Part shown: in pieces, positions 42,131 through 53,702 of the stretch | How the letters are laid out: each line of letters starts with the position of its first letter | Numbering within the stretch: the first letter of the stretch is position 1 | Assembly (NCBI RefSeq): GCF_918797505.1 | Contig: NC_092794.1 | Coordinates: forward strand, 32,664,122 to 32,728,121 | Reading direction: 5' to 3' | DNA length: 64,000 bases | Source: Bemisia tabaci | Lineage: Eukaryota > Arthropoda > Insecta > Hemiptera > Aleyrodidae | Notes under the pieces: model-generated | What the model was told of the DNA's origin: nothing | The model's database searches: none | The model's input: only the letters and a program-made list of their open reading frames with translations | Position numbers and translations under genes: made by a program

Positions 42131-42540
42131 CATCCATCGATGCTGTTCATCGTCGTAGGATTTTCAACGACATAATGGGGTTGAATATCTTTCAATGTCT
42201 GTAAGAGGAATGAAGAATATCCTTGGAACGACATCTGATGATAAAGTGGCGAAAGTTATATTTTTCTTGCGAAAGTTGTGAAGATTCATTGTCAGCCTCG
42301 TTAAGATTTGATAGGATGTATTTGCAGCATCCTACTCTGGAGGTGCGTTGGCTGAGGCTCCATCAAATAAGGCTATAGTCATTAATACTGTTATTTCGTC
42401 CGCTTTACAATTGAATCTATAATAATTCTTCCATCTAATAGCGCCGATTCAGAGAGGAGACTCTTATAAACAGGGTTTAAGAGGAATAATAAATTATCAA
42501 AACTAGCGTTTTAAAATATGGCTATTCTCTAGAATTGACT
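42131..42540. other. No gene recognised
   Basis: Includes GTCGTAGGATTTTCAACGAC, a near copy of sequence at 41668-41685 on the other side of the TIR element. No coding evidence. Confidence 0.4.
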
Positions 42541-43425
42541 TCATATATATAAGCTCCAAGACCTCCTAATTTTGCGTAACTGATAACGCTTAGTTCAAAC
42601 GTTCTACCGTGCCGATTTTAATGATTTTTGCGGCTGTCGACGGGCAATTGTCTCTAGATAAGCCAACTCTTTTCAGATTTTCAAAATATGGCCCAGGTTT
42701 TTATATATTAAGTGGTAAAGTTGCGAATTCTCCCATTTAAACAATGTAAATTTATACTTTTTGTCATAGTTCGTTTGAGCGTTCTACCGGGCCGATTTCT
42801 ATGATTCTTGCGTAAATCGACAGGTAGTAGGCCCTAAATGAGCTCGCTCTAATCAGATTTTGGAAATAGGACCCAGGTTTTTTTTATAAACACGTTATAA
42901 AATTGAGAGAATTTACGGAATGCTCCGGGACTGCTACCGCTGTGCGCGGGAGGATGCGCAGTGGTCGAGGAGGTTGCGCAGTAGCTGGGTTGCCTCCGCA
43001 TCAGCTCTATACTTATCTACACAAGATTCACGCCAATTGTCCTCATATGAGCGGTGGCCGAGTCGTCTAAGACGTCGCCGGATGCGTCCACATAGATCCC
43101 GATGTGGGCTCGATCCCCGATTCCTGACTATCTTAATTATTACCTGATTATCATTGTTCGTTGTTTTACTGCGATATTTCATCAAGCAGTCATTCCAAAA
43201 CGCGTTCTTTTGACTTCAAAAAAAAAATTTTTTTTTCTTTATTCATCAAAACCAAAAATTATTTTATTCTGAAAGTAAAGCATACCTCATATCGTAATAT
43301 TTTAGGGGAAAAATAAAACTAACACTGATAAAAGGGTAAAAATAGGGCTGCGAAGTGGCCCATTGATGGCGCGGAGCGCCTTCAGGGGGTTGGGCCGCGT
43401 AGCGGCCAGGGGGCGAGCCCCCTAG
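42541..43425 (+). mobile_element. Non-autonomous Helitron with tRNA-like segment
   Basis: Starts TCATATATATAAGCTCCAAG and ends in hairpins GGCGCGGAGCGCC, GGGCCGCGTAGCGGCC and GGGGGCGAGCCCCC followed directly by CTAG|T. About 85% like the element at 49514-50366 over its length by eye. The exact 5' end is uncertain. No Rep/helicase is encoded. Confidence 0.75.
43050..43125 (+). repeat. tRNA(Ser/Leu)-like segment in Helitron
   Basis: GCGGTGGCCGAGTCGTCTAA (A box region) and GTGGGCTCGATCCCCG (B box). The TGGCCGAG start is typical of Ser or Leu tRNAs. It is degenerate and I do not call a functional tRNA. Confidence 0.55.
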
Positions 43426-43908
43426 TATTTTCATACAAATTATGCATACTACTTATGCGATGTGTTCCAGAAATTAACTTATAAAATTATAGAAAAAACT
43501 GAACTAATAACATCTTCTTTTCAAAAGGAGTAAATTTCAACTAATGCCAAGATGGTCAGTAAACTGACATATTCTTATGAAAATTTGTTTAATACTTGTT
43601 GTTAAGTGTTTGTGTATTTGTTAAGTGTTGTTTAAGTTGTTGTTGAAGAGAGCAAAATATGTGGCCAGCAGGCCAAATCAAGACTGACAAGGGGAGGCTA
43701 CCGATTGTCCACCTCAGATCGGGTTCAAATTTGGCAGAGAGGTAGAATAGGTTAATATAAGAACCCGTATTTTTTTTTAGGTGCCAATGCCCAGCCGTTT
43801 TTGAGTTATGAATTTTTGAAGTTGCCGTTTTTTCGTGTCAGCGACGCGCTCAATTTGAGCCTACTGTGCGCGCACCTTTTAATGCGATCCGAATGTCGGC
43901 ATGATCAT

Positions 43909-43979
43909 GTGAGACAGTTGGCCAAGCGGTAGCGCGCTCGCCTGTGGTGCTGCAGGTTCGGAGTTCGATTCTTGTTACG
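43909..43979 (+). repeat. tRNA-like unit, left arm
   Basis: A box TGGCCAAGCGGT at 43919-43930 and B box GAGTTCGATTC at 43961-43971, spaced as in tRNA genes. Acceptor and T stems pair poorly, so it is a tRNA-like or SINE-type Pol III promoter unit. Confidence 0.6.
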
Positions 43980-44228
43980 TACTCTTCATTTTTAAAATTG
44001 ATTATTTTGTTTTTTAATCGCTTCATCACAAGAAATTGTAAGTCACCTTGTAGACGTTGTGATGCTAATTATGTTTTTTTCCTTTATTGTCAAACACTCA
44101 TTAAAAAAAAATAAAATATAAAATATACATAAAAAATAATTAGAATCATAACGTCTACAAGGTGACTTACAATTTCTTGTGATGAAGCGATTAAAAAACA
44201 AAATAATCAATTTTAAAAATGAAGAGTA

Positions 44229-44299
44229 CGTAACAAGAATCGAACTCCGAACCTGCAGCACCACAGGCGAGCGCGCTACCGCTTGGCCAACTGTCTCAC
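44229..44299 (-). repeat. tRNA-like unit, right arm (mirror copy)
   Basis: Identical boxes to the left-arm unit, on the minus strand. The two units point toward each other across the hairpin centre. Confidence 0.6.
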
Positions 44300-44689
44300 A
44301 TGATTATGCCGATATTCGGATCGCATTAAAAGGTGCGCGCACAGTAGGCTCAAATTGAGCGCGTCGCTGACACGAAAAAACGGCAACTTCAAAAATTCAT
44401 AACTCAAAAACGGCTGGGCATTGGCACCTAAAAAAAAATACGGGTTCTTATATTAACCTATTCTACCTCTCTGCCAAATTTGAACCCGATCTGAGGTGGA
44501 CAATCGGTAGCCTCCCCTTGTGAGACTACTTTTAATTTTTGTCAAAATTTTAGATTGAGATTCCCTCTTTCGTACTCACAGCTTGGGCACACTTCCTAGG
44601 TAATGTAACAATGAAAAGCTGTTGGAAAGTGCTGACTTATTCAGATGTTTTGATTAAGGATACACCTACTGATCAAAAACTGGCCAAGA

Positions 44690-44945
44690 AAATGATAAAA
44701 ATAAAAAAAAGGAAATGTAAATAATAAAATAAAAGCAAATGTACATAATAAATAAAAGTAAATGTAAATTACGAATAAAAGTAAATGTAAATAATAAATG
44801 TATATGAAAATAAATAAAAACAATTATAAATATAAAATAAAAGTACAAGTCAATAATAAATATAAATGAAAAATGAATGTAAATCAAAATCAAAATAAAG
44901 TAAATGAAATAAGAGTAGGTAAATTTAAATAAAAAAATAATAACC
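44690..44945. repeat. AT-rich simple repeat (AAATAAAAGTAAATGTAAAT-like)
   Basis: Irregular tandem of AAATAAAAGTAAATGTAAAT-type units. It produces Tyr/Phe/Ile-rich translations on the minus strand that are artefacts. Confidence 0.85.
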
Positions 44946-44949
44946 TTCC

Positions 44950-46340
44950 CATTCTTTTGATAAACTGTCACTGCAGATTGAGAGAGTATTATTATTTCTT
45001 AAGATGTTTTACAAGATCATTTGCGTTAGATGATCCAAAAAATGACTTTTTTTCTGAGGGGATTGCAGATCAGGGCTCTTCAAGGGAGCTGAGCTCGAAA
45101 AATGTGATAATACATATCCGTGTCTACAGTTATTCTCGAGCCCTAATCATCCAATATCCTTCTTATTTTAAAAATGTTCAAAATGAATTCAAGACAATCA
45201 AGTATGCTTATCTTCTTAAAACAATCTTTGATTTCCTTGCTATATGTCCAAGTCTTAAGTCAAAGAATAAGAAAGAAATAGGAATAATGTAGAAAACATT
45301 CATGAAAATTCAAAATTTAAAAATAAAGCAAATCTAATAGCTACTCAACTATCTGCAGGGACGTATACGAAGTTTTTCCTTCAGAACATAACCTCTGAAC
45401 ATAACACACCTCTTTGACGATTACGGCCTAAGAAACATAGCATCAGAGGGAGGTCCATTTTTTAAGGTTTCAGCCCCTTCAAGGGTAAGAGGATGCAACT
45501 TGCTTGAAATTTTGTTTCTACAATATACCTTAGTGGGTTTTTAACAACACCTAATATTTCAGCTTTCTAGGTAGGTATGTGAATAAAGGTCTTAAAGGAG
45601 GAGTATCGTTTCGGGCCTTTTCCGGCCCCACCTGGATTTTACTGAATGTTTCATATTTTCAAAGTACTACTCCTAGGTAGACTCTGTGCCAAATATTTTA
45701 CCGAACGGAGCCCATGCAAAGGTGCAGCAACGCCTCAAACCCAAAATCCAGGCATCAAAAAATTCTAGCTCGCAGCTGAGAAAATTTGTGTCATCACAAC
45801 TAAATTTTATTGTGTACCATTTCCTTATGAACGGAAAGATTAATTGTAAGTACCAAGATGATTTTATATGTTGTCTGGATAGGAATGCACATAGTAAACA
45901 AAGTAAGGAGCATCTTTTCGTTTCAGGCACACTGTGCCCTCAGTGATGAGAGAATCATAAAAGAAAGCTCACAACCAAAAAGGTACCTAGAGAGGGATTC
46001 ATGATTCATGTTCATGCAAAATTAAGAATTGTCACATTTGGAAGGATTATTCCTCGGGGCATAAAATTGAAAACGTTTCGTGCGTGCAATGAGAAAACCA
46101 TTCAAGAATTTAAATTGTTATTAATTTCAGAAATAATTTGACAAAGAAAAAGAGAAAGGAGCCAGGAGAAATTGCAATGATACTCTGCTCGAATCCGATC
46201 CAAAAGTTTCGAACAAAACAATAACATAACCTCTATCTATAGCTTCTGTAGTTCCTATCGTAGCCAATGAGAAATAGGCATTACGTCAAGTGACCCAACT
46301 TGGTCACGATTTTAATATTGACCTGCGGTTTTTTTTCCGT
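44950..46340. other. No gene recognised
   Basis: Open frames at 44957-45292 and 45686-45946 (+) look slightly less repetitive than average, and the second has a good donor-like TT|gtaagt near 45848. I recognise neither peptide and give no gene call. Confidence 0.35.
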
Positions 46341-46346
46341 GACGTA

Positions 46347-48590
46347 CAGGGTGTGCCAAAAATATGGATCCTTCATATTGATGTCTCCGGACCGATTACA
46401 GGTTATTGACATGCGGTTTGAACGAAACTTCCTTCAAAAACGGTGGGCCACTTTTGAGGGGCGGAGGGGGGGGGGGCGTCGTTAACTCTCTGCCTCTCGC
46501 TCTCTCGCTCGGGGACAACTTTTAAAGAGGTTGTTCCACCTGCCATATGAGTTGGGCCCACAATGGAAATTGTTCATTTTTTCAGGTATCAAAGGGTATG
46601 GTCTGAGGTGTCCGAAAATGGCCAACTTTTTGATCTGCCCCCCCCCCCCCCCCCCGCGGAGAGGGAGGAGGGGGGTCCAATGAAAATCACTTTTTTGGGC
46701 ATAACTCAAGAACGGTTAAAGATAATGCACCAAACTATTTTTTAAATGAAAAAAACATGGTAAAAGCTTTCGTTTGATGTATTAATAGTTAGTATTTAAT
46801 CAATTTTTGAATAAGTTATGACGAATCAAAAATTTTGAAAAAGTAAAAAAATCGATTTCTTGAATTTTAAAGGTACGGCGATCGTTCTCAGAAGCACAAA
46901 AAATTCCTGAATAAAAGCCTTTGATCTTCTGGTTAAAATGAGACCAAGTTCAACGCAGGGAAATTATTCGTTCCGGAATTATGATTTTTTAAAGTTGCCG
47001 TGGCAGAGTCCGCGACCCACAGGGACCGCTTCCCCGAGTTCAAAATCGCGCCCGTCACGCAACTTTAATTGCAAAATCGAAAATTTTGCATACAACATGT
47101 AGTGGAAGGTTTTAGGTGCTCAAATGTAGCCGAATTAATTTAATTATGCCCCCCCTGGAGGGGGAGGGGGGGCCGGGGGGGGGGGCATTGAAAATCGATT
47201 TTTTTGGACATAACTCAAGAACGGTTGAAGATAATGCACCAAACTTTTTTTAAATGAAAGAAAATGAAAAGAGCTTCCGGTTCGTGTATTGAAAGCCGCT
47301 GTTTTGTGCTTCTGAGTGATTCATGACCGGTGTTGGCTTGACAGAGCCCGCATCTCCCTCGCGGGGGCCACTTTCTTCGCTTACAATTGCGAGCCTCCCG
47401 CCGTCCCTGCGTATTTCCTAAAATCTCAACTGTTACGAATTTCGGTTCCTCGCGAGTGTTAGGCGTATTATTTCGTCCGAATCTATTAAAGGGAGCAGTT
47501 ACTGCACCTGCAAAAATGGTGCACGCACTGTAAACCCTTGTGCGCACATTGTTACACTCCTTTGGTACTTCTTTTACGGACGATTTGAAAATAAACCCGC
47601 CCCCTCAGCATATCTGAAAGACTGTTTTCCTTTGCGAAAGTGTGACTTACAATTCTCGGAGAACGAGGACGAGGAAGAAAATGAGAATGAAGAAAGGAGT
47701 ACCGACGATGAGCAGTGACATAATATCATGGCTTGGTGAGTTTGATGACTTTCAGTTCTTCGAAATTACTCTCATTGATTTTTATAACTCATTGCCATTT
47801 TTTGATTGCTGCTTTCAATGCACAAATCGGAAGCTCTTTTCATGTTCTTTCATTTAAAAAAAAAGTTTGGTGCATTATCTTCGACCGTTCTTGAGTTATG
47901 TCCAAAATATCGATTTTCAATGGACCCCCCCTCCCCCTCCGGGAGGGGGGGAGCATGATTAAATTAATTCGGCTACATTTGAGCACCTAAAACCTTCCAC
48001 TACATGTTGTATGCAAAATTTTCGATTTTGCAATTAAAGTTGCGGGACGGGCGCGATTTTGAACTCGGGGAAGCGGTCCCTGAGGGTCGCGGACCCTGCC
48101 GCGGCAACTTTAAAAATCAAAATTCCGGAACGAATAATTTCCCTGCGTTGAACTTGGTCTCATTTTAACCAGAAGATCAAAGGCTTTTATTCAGGAAGTT
48201 TTTTGTGCTTCTGAGAACGATCGCCGTACCTTTAAAATTCAAGAAACCGATTTTTTTACTTTTTCAAAATTTTTGATTCGTCATAACTTATTCAAAAATT
48301 GATTAAATACTAACTATTAATACATCAAACGAAAGCTTTTACCGTGTTTTTTCATTTAAAAAAAGTTTGGTGCATTATCTTTAACCGTTCTTGAGTTATG
48401 CCCAAAAAAGTGATTTTCATTGGACCCCCCTCCTCCCTCTCCGGGGGGGGGGGGGGGGAGATCAAAAAGTTGGCCATTTTCGGACACCTTAGACCATACC
48501 TTTTGATATCTGAAAAAATGAACAATTTCCAATCTGGGCCCAACTCATATGGCAGATGGAACAACCTCTTTAGAATGGGAACTCTCTTTA
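46347..48590. repeat. Foldback element, about 730-bp arms
   Basis: 46518-47270 pairs with 47850-48570 (AATCAAAAATTTTGAAAAAG, AAAGCCTTTGATCTTCTGG, TGGACCCCCCTCC blocks). The left end has CAGGGTGTGCCAAAAATATGG at 46347; the matching right end is missing. The centre 47270-47850 is GC-richer and not repeated. Confidence 0.85.
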
Positions 48591-49285
48591 CTTATACTTC
48601 GTAGAAGCCATACCAAAAATACGTGATATCCTTGTAAAAAAAAAAACAAAAAACTTTTTGTACCAAATTTCGGCCCAATCCAAAAAATGTCACTAATTAC
48701 CATTAAAAAAAAAAAAAAAAAAAAAAAACAGGCACCCAAAAAATATGATGGCAGTACCGTTTGGATTCATCATTTAAAAGGCAATGATATCAAAACGGCC
48801 CAATTTTCTCTTTCATGCCCACGCAATGTACTATACACCCCAAAGTTTTTCACACTACAAAATTAAATACCTATAAGGTATGATGACCTGAACACGTTTT
48901 GATCCATCGCTTTAAAGTAGTAAGATATCAAATCGGCCCAACTTCTCTGTAATATGCCCATCGTTGATCAATAACTTTTTCGAGACCTTCCGACTCATTG
49001 CGATCATTACTTGACCCTTAGAATATGTCTACGTTTACCTAGATGTCAAAGAAGTCCTTATGAAAACTGTAATGAATTTTTTTTCTTTAAAAAGATAAAA
49101 AACAAAAAACCGTCATAAAATTGAAAAACATTCGAAGAAAAAAGAAAAAAAAAGGAACGGGCCGGCCGCCATGTACAATAAAAAAAAGGAGAAAAAAATA
49201 GATACATAGGTACGTCCCAACATTTTGGCATGGGTGACCGACCCGGTCTTGCCAACGTCCATGAAGTTGTTAAGGGAGAGGCATT

Positions 49286-49513
49286 TTAAGTAAGAGGCAC
49301 ATAATATTCGCGATAATACGCCAGGCTCAGTAAGTTGTGAGGCGTTCTGTCAGAAACTAACAGGGAATATGGCATTGCTTGAAAGTTGTTAAGTTGTTCA
49401 CTCATGTGTGAATATCTTTCAGTAAATGATTGTATGATGATTTCAAGAAGGACTGATCCTCCTTTTGACGATGATACTTGTTCATGTATATGCAAGAGAG
49501 AATGATCACCCTA
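49286..49513 (-). pseudogene. Unidentified coding-like fragment in a foldback loop
   Basis: On the minus strand about 73 codons are open, DHSLLHIHEQVSSSKGGSVL to RTPHNLLSLAYYREYY, ending in TAA. Composition and codon use look protein-like, unlike nearby frames. It begins exactly at the Helitron junction and has no ATG, so it is at most a captured or interrupted exon. I do not recognise the family. Confidence 0.3.
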
Positions 49514-50366
49514 TCTCTATACTATAAGCTCCAAGACCTCCTAATTTTGCGAAACTGGTAACGCTTAGTTCCAGCGTTCTACAGGGCCGATTTTCATGAT
49601 TTTTGCGGCTATCGACGGGCAATTGTCTCTAGATAAGCCAACTTATTTCAGATTTTCAAAATAAGGCCCAGGTTTTTTTATATTACGTGGTAAAGTTGCG
49701 AATTCTCCCATTTAAACAATGTAAATTTATACTTTTTGTCATAGTTCGTTTGAGCGTTCTACCGGGCCGATTTCCATGATTTTTTCGTTAATCGACAGGT
49801 AAAAGGCCCTAGATGAGCCCGCTGTAATCAGATTTTGGAAAAAGGACCCAGGTTTTTTTTAAAATCACGTTATAAAAGTGAGTGAGTTTACAGCATGCTC
49901 CGGTACTGCTACCGCTATGCGCGGGAGGATGCGCAGTGGTCGAGGAGGTTGCGCAGTAGCTGTGTAGGCTGTGCATCAGCTCTACACTTATCTACACAAG
50001 ATTTGCGAAAGCGACCTAACGTCGAGTGGTGGCCGAGTCGTTTAAGACGTCGGAGGCGTCCACTTTTAACTCGGTGTGGGTTCGATCCCCGACTCAAGCA
50101 TTTTTAATTATTACCTGACTATCATTGTTCATTGTTTTACTGCAATATTTCTTCAAGCAGTCATTCCAAAACGCGTCCTTTTAATTTTAAAGTAATTTTA
50201 AGTGAAGTTCAAAATTAAAGTATATCTCATATCGTAATTTTTTAGGGGGAAAATAAAACTAAAACTGATAGGAGGGTAAAAATAGGGCCGCGAAGCGGCC
50301 CATTGATGGCGCGGAGCGCCTTCGGGGGGTTGGGCCACGTAGCGGCCAGGGGGCGTAGCCCCCTAG
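49514..50366 (+). mobile_element. Non-autonomous Helitron, 853 bp, inserted between A and T
   Basis: 5' A|TCTCTATACTATAAGCTCC and 3' GGGGGCGTAGCCCCC then TAG|T, with further palindromes GGCCGCGAAGCGGCC and GGCGCGGAGCGCC before the end. No target duplication and A|T target are as expected for Helitrons. Same family as 42541-43425. Confidence 0.85.
50024..50096 (+). repeat. tRNA(Ser/Leu)-like segment in Helitron
   Basis: GAGTGGTGGCCGAGTCGTTT with A box and GTGTGGGTTCGATCCCCGAC with B box. The T stem pairs well, the acceptor only partly. Confidence 0.6.
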
Positions 50367-50878
50367 TTATCTACCACCAGTATGTACATACGGCCGACCG
50401 GCCCATTCCTTTTATTTTCTTCGAATTTTTTTTCAATTTTATGACGGTTTTTCGTTTTTAATCTCTTTAAAGAAAAAAAATTCATTACAGTTTTCATAAG
50501 GACTTCTTTGACATCTGGGTCTTTACCCAGATGTCAAAGAAGTCCTTATGAAACACCCCCTATATGTCCTTATGAGGACATATACTAAGGGTCAAGTAAT
50601 GATCAATGTCTCCTCAGTGATGAGTCGGAAGGTCTCGAAAAAGTTATTGATCAACAATGGGCATACTTCAGAGAAGTTGGGCCGATTTGATATCATACTC
50701 CTTTAAAGGGATGGATCAAAACGTGTTCAGGTCATCATACCTTATAGGTATTTAATTTTGTAGTGTGAAAAACTTGAGGGTGTATAATACATTGCGTGGG
50801 CATGAAAGAGAAAATTGGGCCGTTTTGAAATCATTGTCTTTTAAATGATGAATCCAAAAGGTACTGCCATCATATTTT

Positions 50879-50888
50879 TTTTATTTTT

Positions 50889-50946
<58 letters not shown>

Positions 50947-50963
50947 CTTTTTTTTCTTTCTTT
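50879..50963. repeat. Poly(T) tract
   Basis: More than 50 uninterrupted T near 50892-50946, with flanking T-rich sequence. The matching arm (48711-48729) has an A run of about 19, so the tract has expanded on this side. Confidence 0.9.
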
Positions 50964-51420
50964 AATGGTAATTAGTGACATTTTTTGGATTGGGCCGAGA
51001 TTTTGTACCAAATTTTTTTTTGTTTTTAGCTATTTTCGTTGACTTTTTCGACTGTTATCACTCTTCCAGCAGATGTTTCCTATGTACTTTTTGCGTTCTT
51101 TCCGTCTCTGGTCTTTAAAAGGCTTCCATTAAATTTTAAGGGGCCTTACGGTCCATTATTGCCATTTTTAGGGTTTTATCAATTTCACACACACAGAACC
51201 CAATTTAAACTAAGAACCGTACCTATACGTTTTTGAAAAGAACGCAAAAAATGAATTAGTAATGTTCAGTGAAACTTTTTTCAACATTGCAAAATTTTTG
51301 AGAAAAATCGTTCCCAAGAGCCAAAAATGCTCAAAATGTAATAAATTGCCACGCCTCAGGTTCAAGAAAATGGAGGACAACTATTTCATTGACGTATGTA
51401 ACAGCTCTTAACCACATATA

Positions 51421-52175
51421 TGTTACGGTCAATGTTGGGGGGCCGGCCGATGCTGTCACTGAGCGGCCAATGATAGCATCGGCCGAAATCGAGGGCCATT
51501 GACATGATTGGCCGGCCAATCATGTCATCGGCCAAAAAGCCCGGTCACTGTTAACATTTTCACCGCGAGGTGAACAATGGCCGGCCGATGATGACAGTGG
51601 CCAATGACTGACGGCCATTGTTCGTTCACATTATAAAACACCGTAAAACTGAAAACATACCACATGAGAGGAAACAAATGAGTGAATGTGTAATTACTAC
51701 AGCTGTTTGATTTATTTTTTAGAAGGTTTTTTTTAATTTATTTTACATTTCTTTTGACTTTGAAAATTGGCGCATTTTTTTTTCGTTTTTGTTTTTTTTT
51801 ATCCCACAGCTGTAATAATTATTTCAAGAAGCAACGTTGAGTTTTAATTTTAAAGACATATCATCAGCCGGCATTGCTGGATACACGGTGATGCGGTTGC
51901 CGCTTGGTTGCTCAACTCTCTCAAGTTCAATTGATAAATGATAACAGATCCAACATTGGCCGTCACCCCTCGGCCAAACAGTACATTGGCCGGCCAATGA
52001 CATCAGCAGCTGGTCAATATGTGACGGTTTTATTGTTAAGAAAACATTTCCCAAAATCGCTGACCATTGACGTCGTTGGCTGGCCAATGACATCTTCGGC
52101 CGAAATGCCCGGCCACGGTCAACATTGGCCGGCCAATGACATACACTCCCCCATTCCCTCACATTGACCGTAACA
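51421..52175. mobile_element. TIR element rich in TTGGCCGGCCAA palindromes, 755 bp, TA flanks
   Basis: Ends TGTTACGGTCAATGT on both sides with TA at 51419-51420 and 52176-52177. Inside, CATTGGCCGGCCAATGACAT and close variants recur about six to eight times near 51430, 51505, 51578, 51955-52000, 52070 and 52125. No coding evidence. Confidence 0.85.
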
Positions 52176-52205
52176 TATACATCATATCAAAAAAGTATAG
52201 CTGTA

Positions 52206-53582
52206 AGGTGAGGTTGGGTAACTGGGCGGTGGGGTAACTGGGCAGTGCCCTCTGTATTTCTACCAGATTAGTGCAAAAATTGTTTTCACTGTTGGCATAC
52301 CTTCATTATGACGTAAACCATCTAGAACATGTAAACATAACTTCAAAAAAAAATTTGATGGTGAATGGTGAAGTGCCGAAAATTGGACAGCTTTTTTTTC
52401 AAAACAACGCCGGAGGTGGTCCCGAAAAGAGCCTCATATCTCACTCCCAGCAAGTATTTTATTCAACTTTGACAATTCTTCTTCATGTATGATGTATTTG
52501 TGTACTGCGTGAGTAATTACAACATAATTGGATGAAAATACTGGCTGCAAAGGGTTGATGCCCAGTTACCTTGAAAATTTTCCCTTTGTGGGGTAACTGG
52601 GCACCCACCCCAAGGTAACTGGGCAGGTGGCAGTGGTGGCACCTGCCCAGTTACCCATTGCAAGGTTGCTGTGCTTCGGTGTTTGTTTACTTCTGAAAAT
52701 GTCAAAACTAATTGACTATTGTGGACTTTTAAGTGCCAAAGACCAATAATCAGGGTTCCCAGCACATTAAACTTCTAACTTAAGTCAATTATAGCATAAC
52801 TTAAGCATTACTTAATTACATTTTTGCCGCTAACTGTTATGACAACACTTTTAACGACTTAAACATGGTTATATAAATTCAAATGAAATTCTCTGAAACC
52901 CTCATGAGAAGGACATTCTTTTCTGGCCAATGAGAATTACAAATAATGCCCCCCTTAAAAATTAAGGGAACTTTTTGGCGCCTGACTCTATCCCAGATCA
53001 GCCTTGCGGCTTAATTTTTTTTCATTTTTTAAAAATGTATCATTCTTAATCTCACTAAAAGTGGCCAAACAGTGTCCTGGTATACAATACTACTTTATAA
53101 GTAGTAATACAGGAAGTTCTAAGCATTTATCTACAAGGAAACAATTTTTTTTTACCGTTATTCAATTCTCAGATTTGAGGGTTTTTTTGCCGCTAACTGT
53201 TACGACATCATTCTTAACCACTTAAACATGTTTATATACATTCAAATGAAATTTTCTTAAACCTTCATGAGCAGGACATCACTTTCTGGCCAATGAGAAT
53301 TAAAAATAATGCCCCCCTCAAAAATTAAGGGGGGGGTAGTCCAGTTACCCCACGACGTTGGGTAACTGGGTGAAAAAAACGGGAAATTTTTGAAAATTTG
53401 TGGGAAAAAATTGAAAGATGAAATTCGACTTTTGACTCTTCCTACATTTAGACAAGGTGTTGTACTTACTAAAAAAAATTTAAAAGTAGCCTCCACTGTC
53501 AATATAATGATGGGAAAAAAATCATGAAGTTGAAATTTTGACATTTTTCTCCGAACTCCTGCCCAGTTACCCAACCTCACCT
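52206..53582. mobile_element. TIR element rich in GGTAACTGGGCA motifs, 1377 bp, TA flanks
   Basis: Ends AGGTGAGGTTGGGTAACTGG on both sides, TA at 52204-52205 and 53583-53584. The 12-mer GGTAACTGGGCA occurs about nine times in both orientations, including a hairpin at 52613-52656. A direct duplication of about 150 bp is at 52822-52970 and 53184-53332. Confidence 0.85.
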
Positions 53583-53702
53583 TACCTGGATTCACACAAC
53601 GTGAAAATTGGCCGGGTTGTCGTGTTCAGCGACCTTTTTACTTTAAGGTAGCTCTAGTGAATGTTTTTTGATGTAAGTCACCCTCCATGGATGAGTACTA
53701 TA

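Larger units (their letters stand above)
43688..44520. mobile_element. Young hairpin element with a tRNA-like unit in each arm, 833 bp, TGA duplication
   Basis: Arms of about 400 bp (43688-44090, 44115-44520) differ at only a few positions (for example GTCGGCATGATC against ATCGGCATAATC). Ends are CAAGGGGAGGCTACCGATTG. TGA flanks both sides (43685-43687, 44521-44523). The transcript of either strand would fold into one long hairpin. Confidence 0.88.
48605..51015. repeat. Foldback element, about 580-bp arms, with a Helitron in its loop
   Basis: 48620-49200 pairs with 50395-51010 (TTGGGCCGATTTGATATC, GTCATCATACCTTATAGG, TGTCAAAGAAGTCCTTATG). The loop is 49205-49513 plus 50367-50390 and was later entered by the Helitron. 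Confidence 0.85.

Noticed and set aside
43909..43979. Functional tRNA gene (His-like, GTG in the anticodon region)
   Set aside because: A and B boxes are good but acceptor and anticodon stems do not pair. Kept as tRNA-like unit only.
44641..44971. Hydrophobic Tyr/Phe/Ile-rich minus-strand frames as membrane proteins
   Set aside because: They translate an AAATAAAAGTAAATG-type simple repeat.
44957..45292. 111-codon open frame as a gene
   Set aside because: No family match, no convincing splice or start context; composition is that of AT-rich non-coding DNA.
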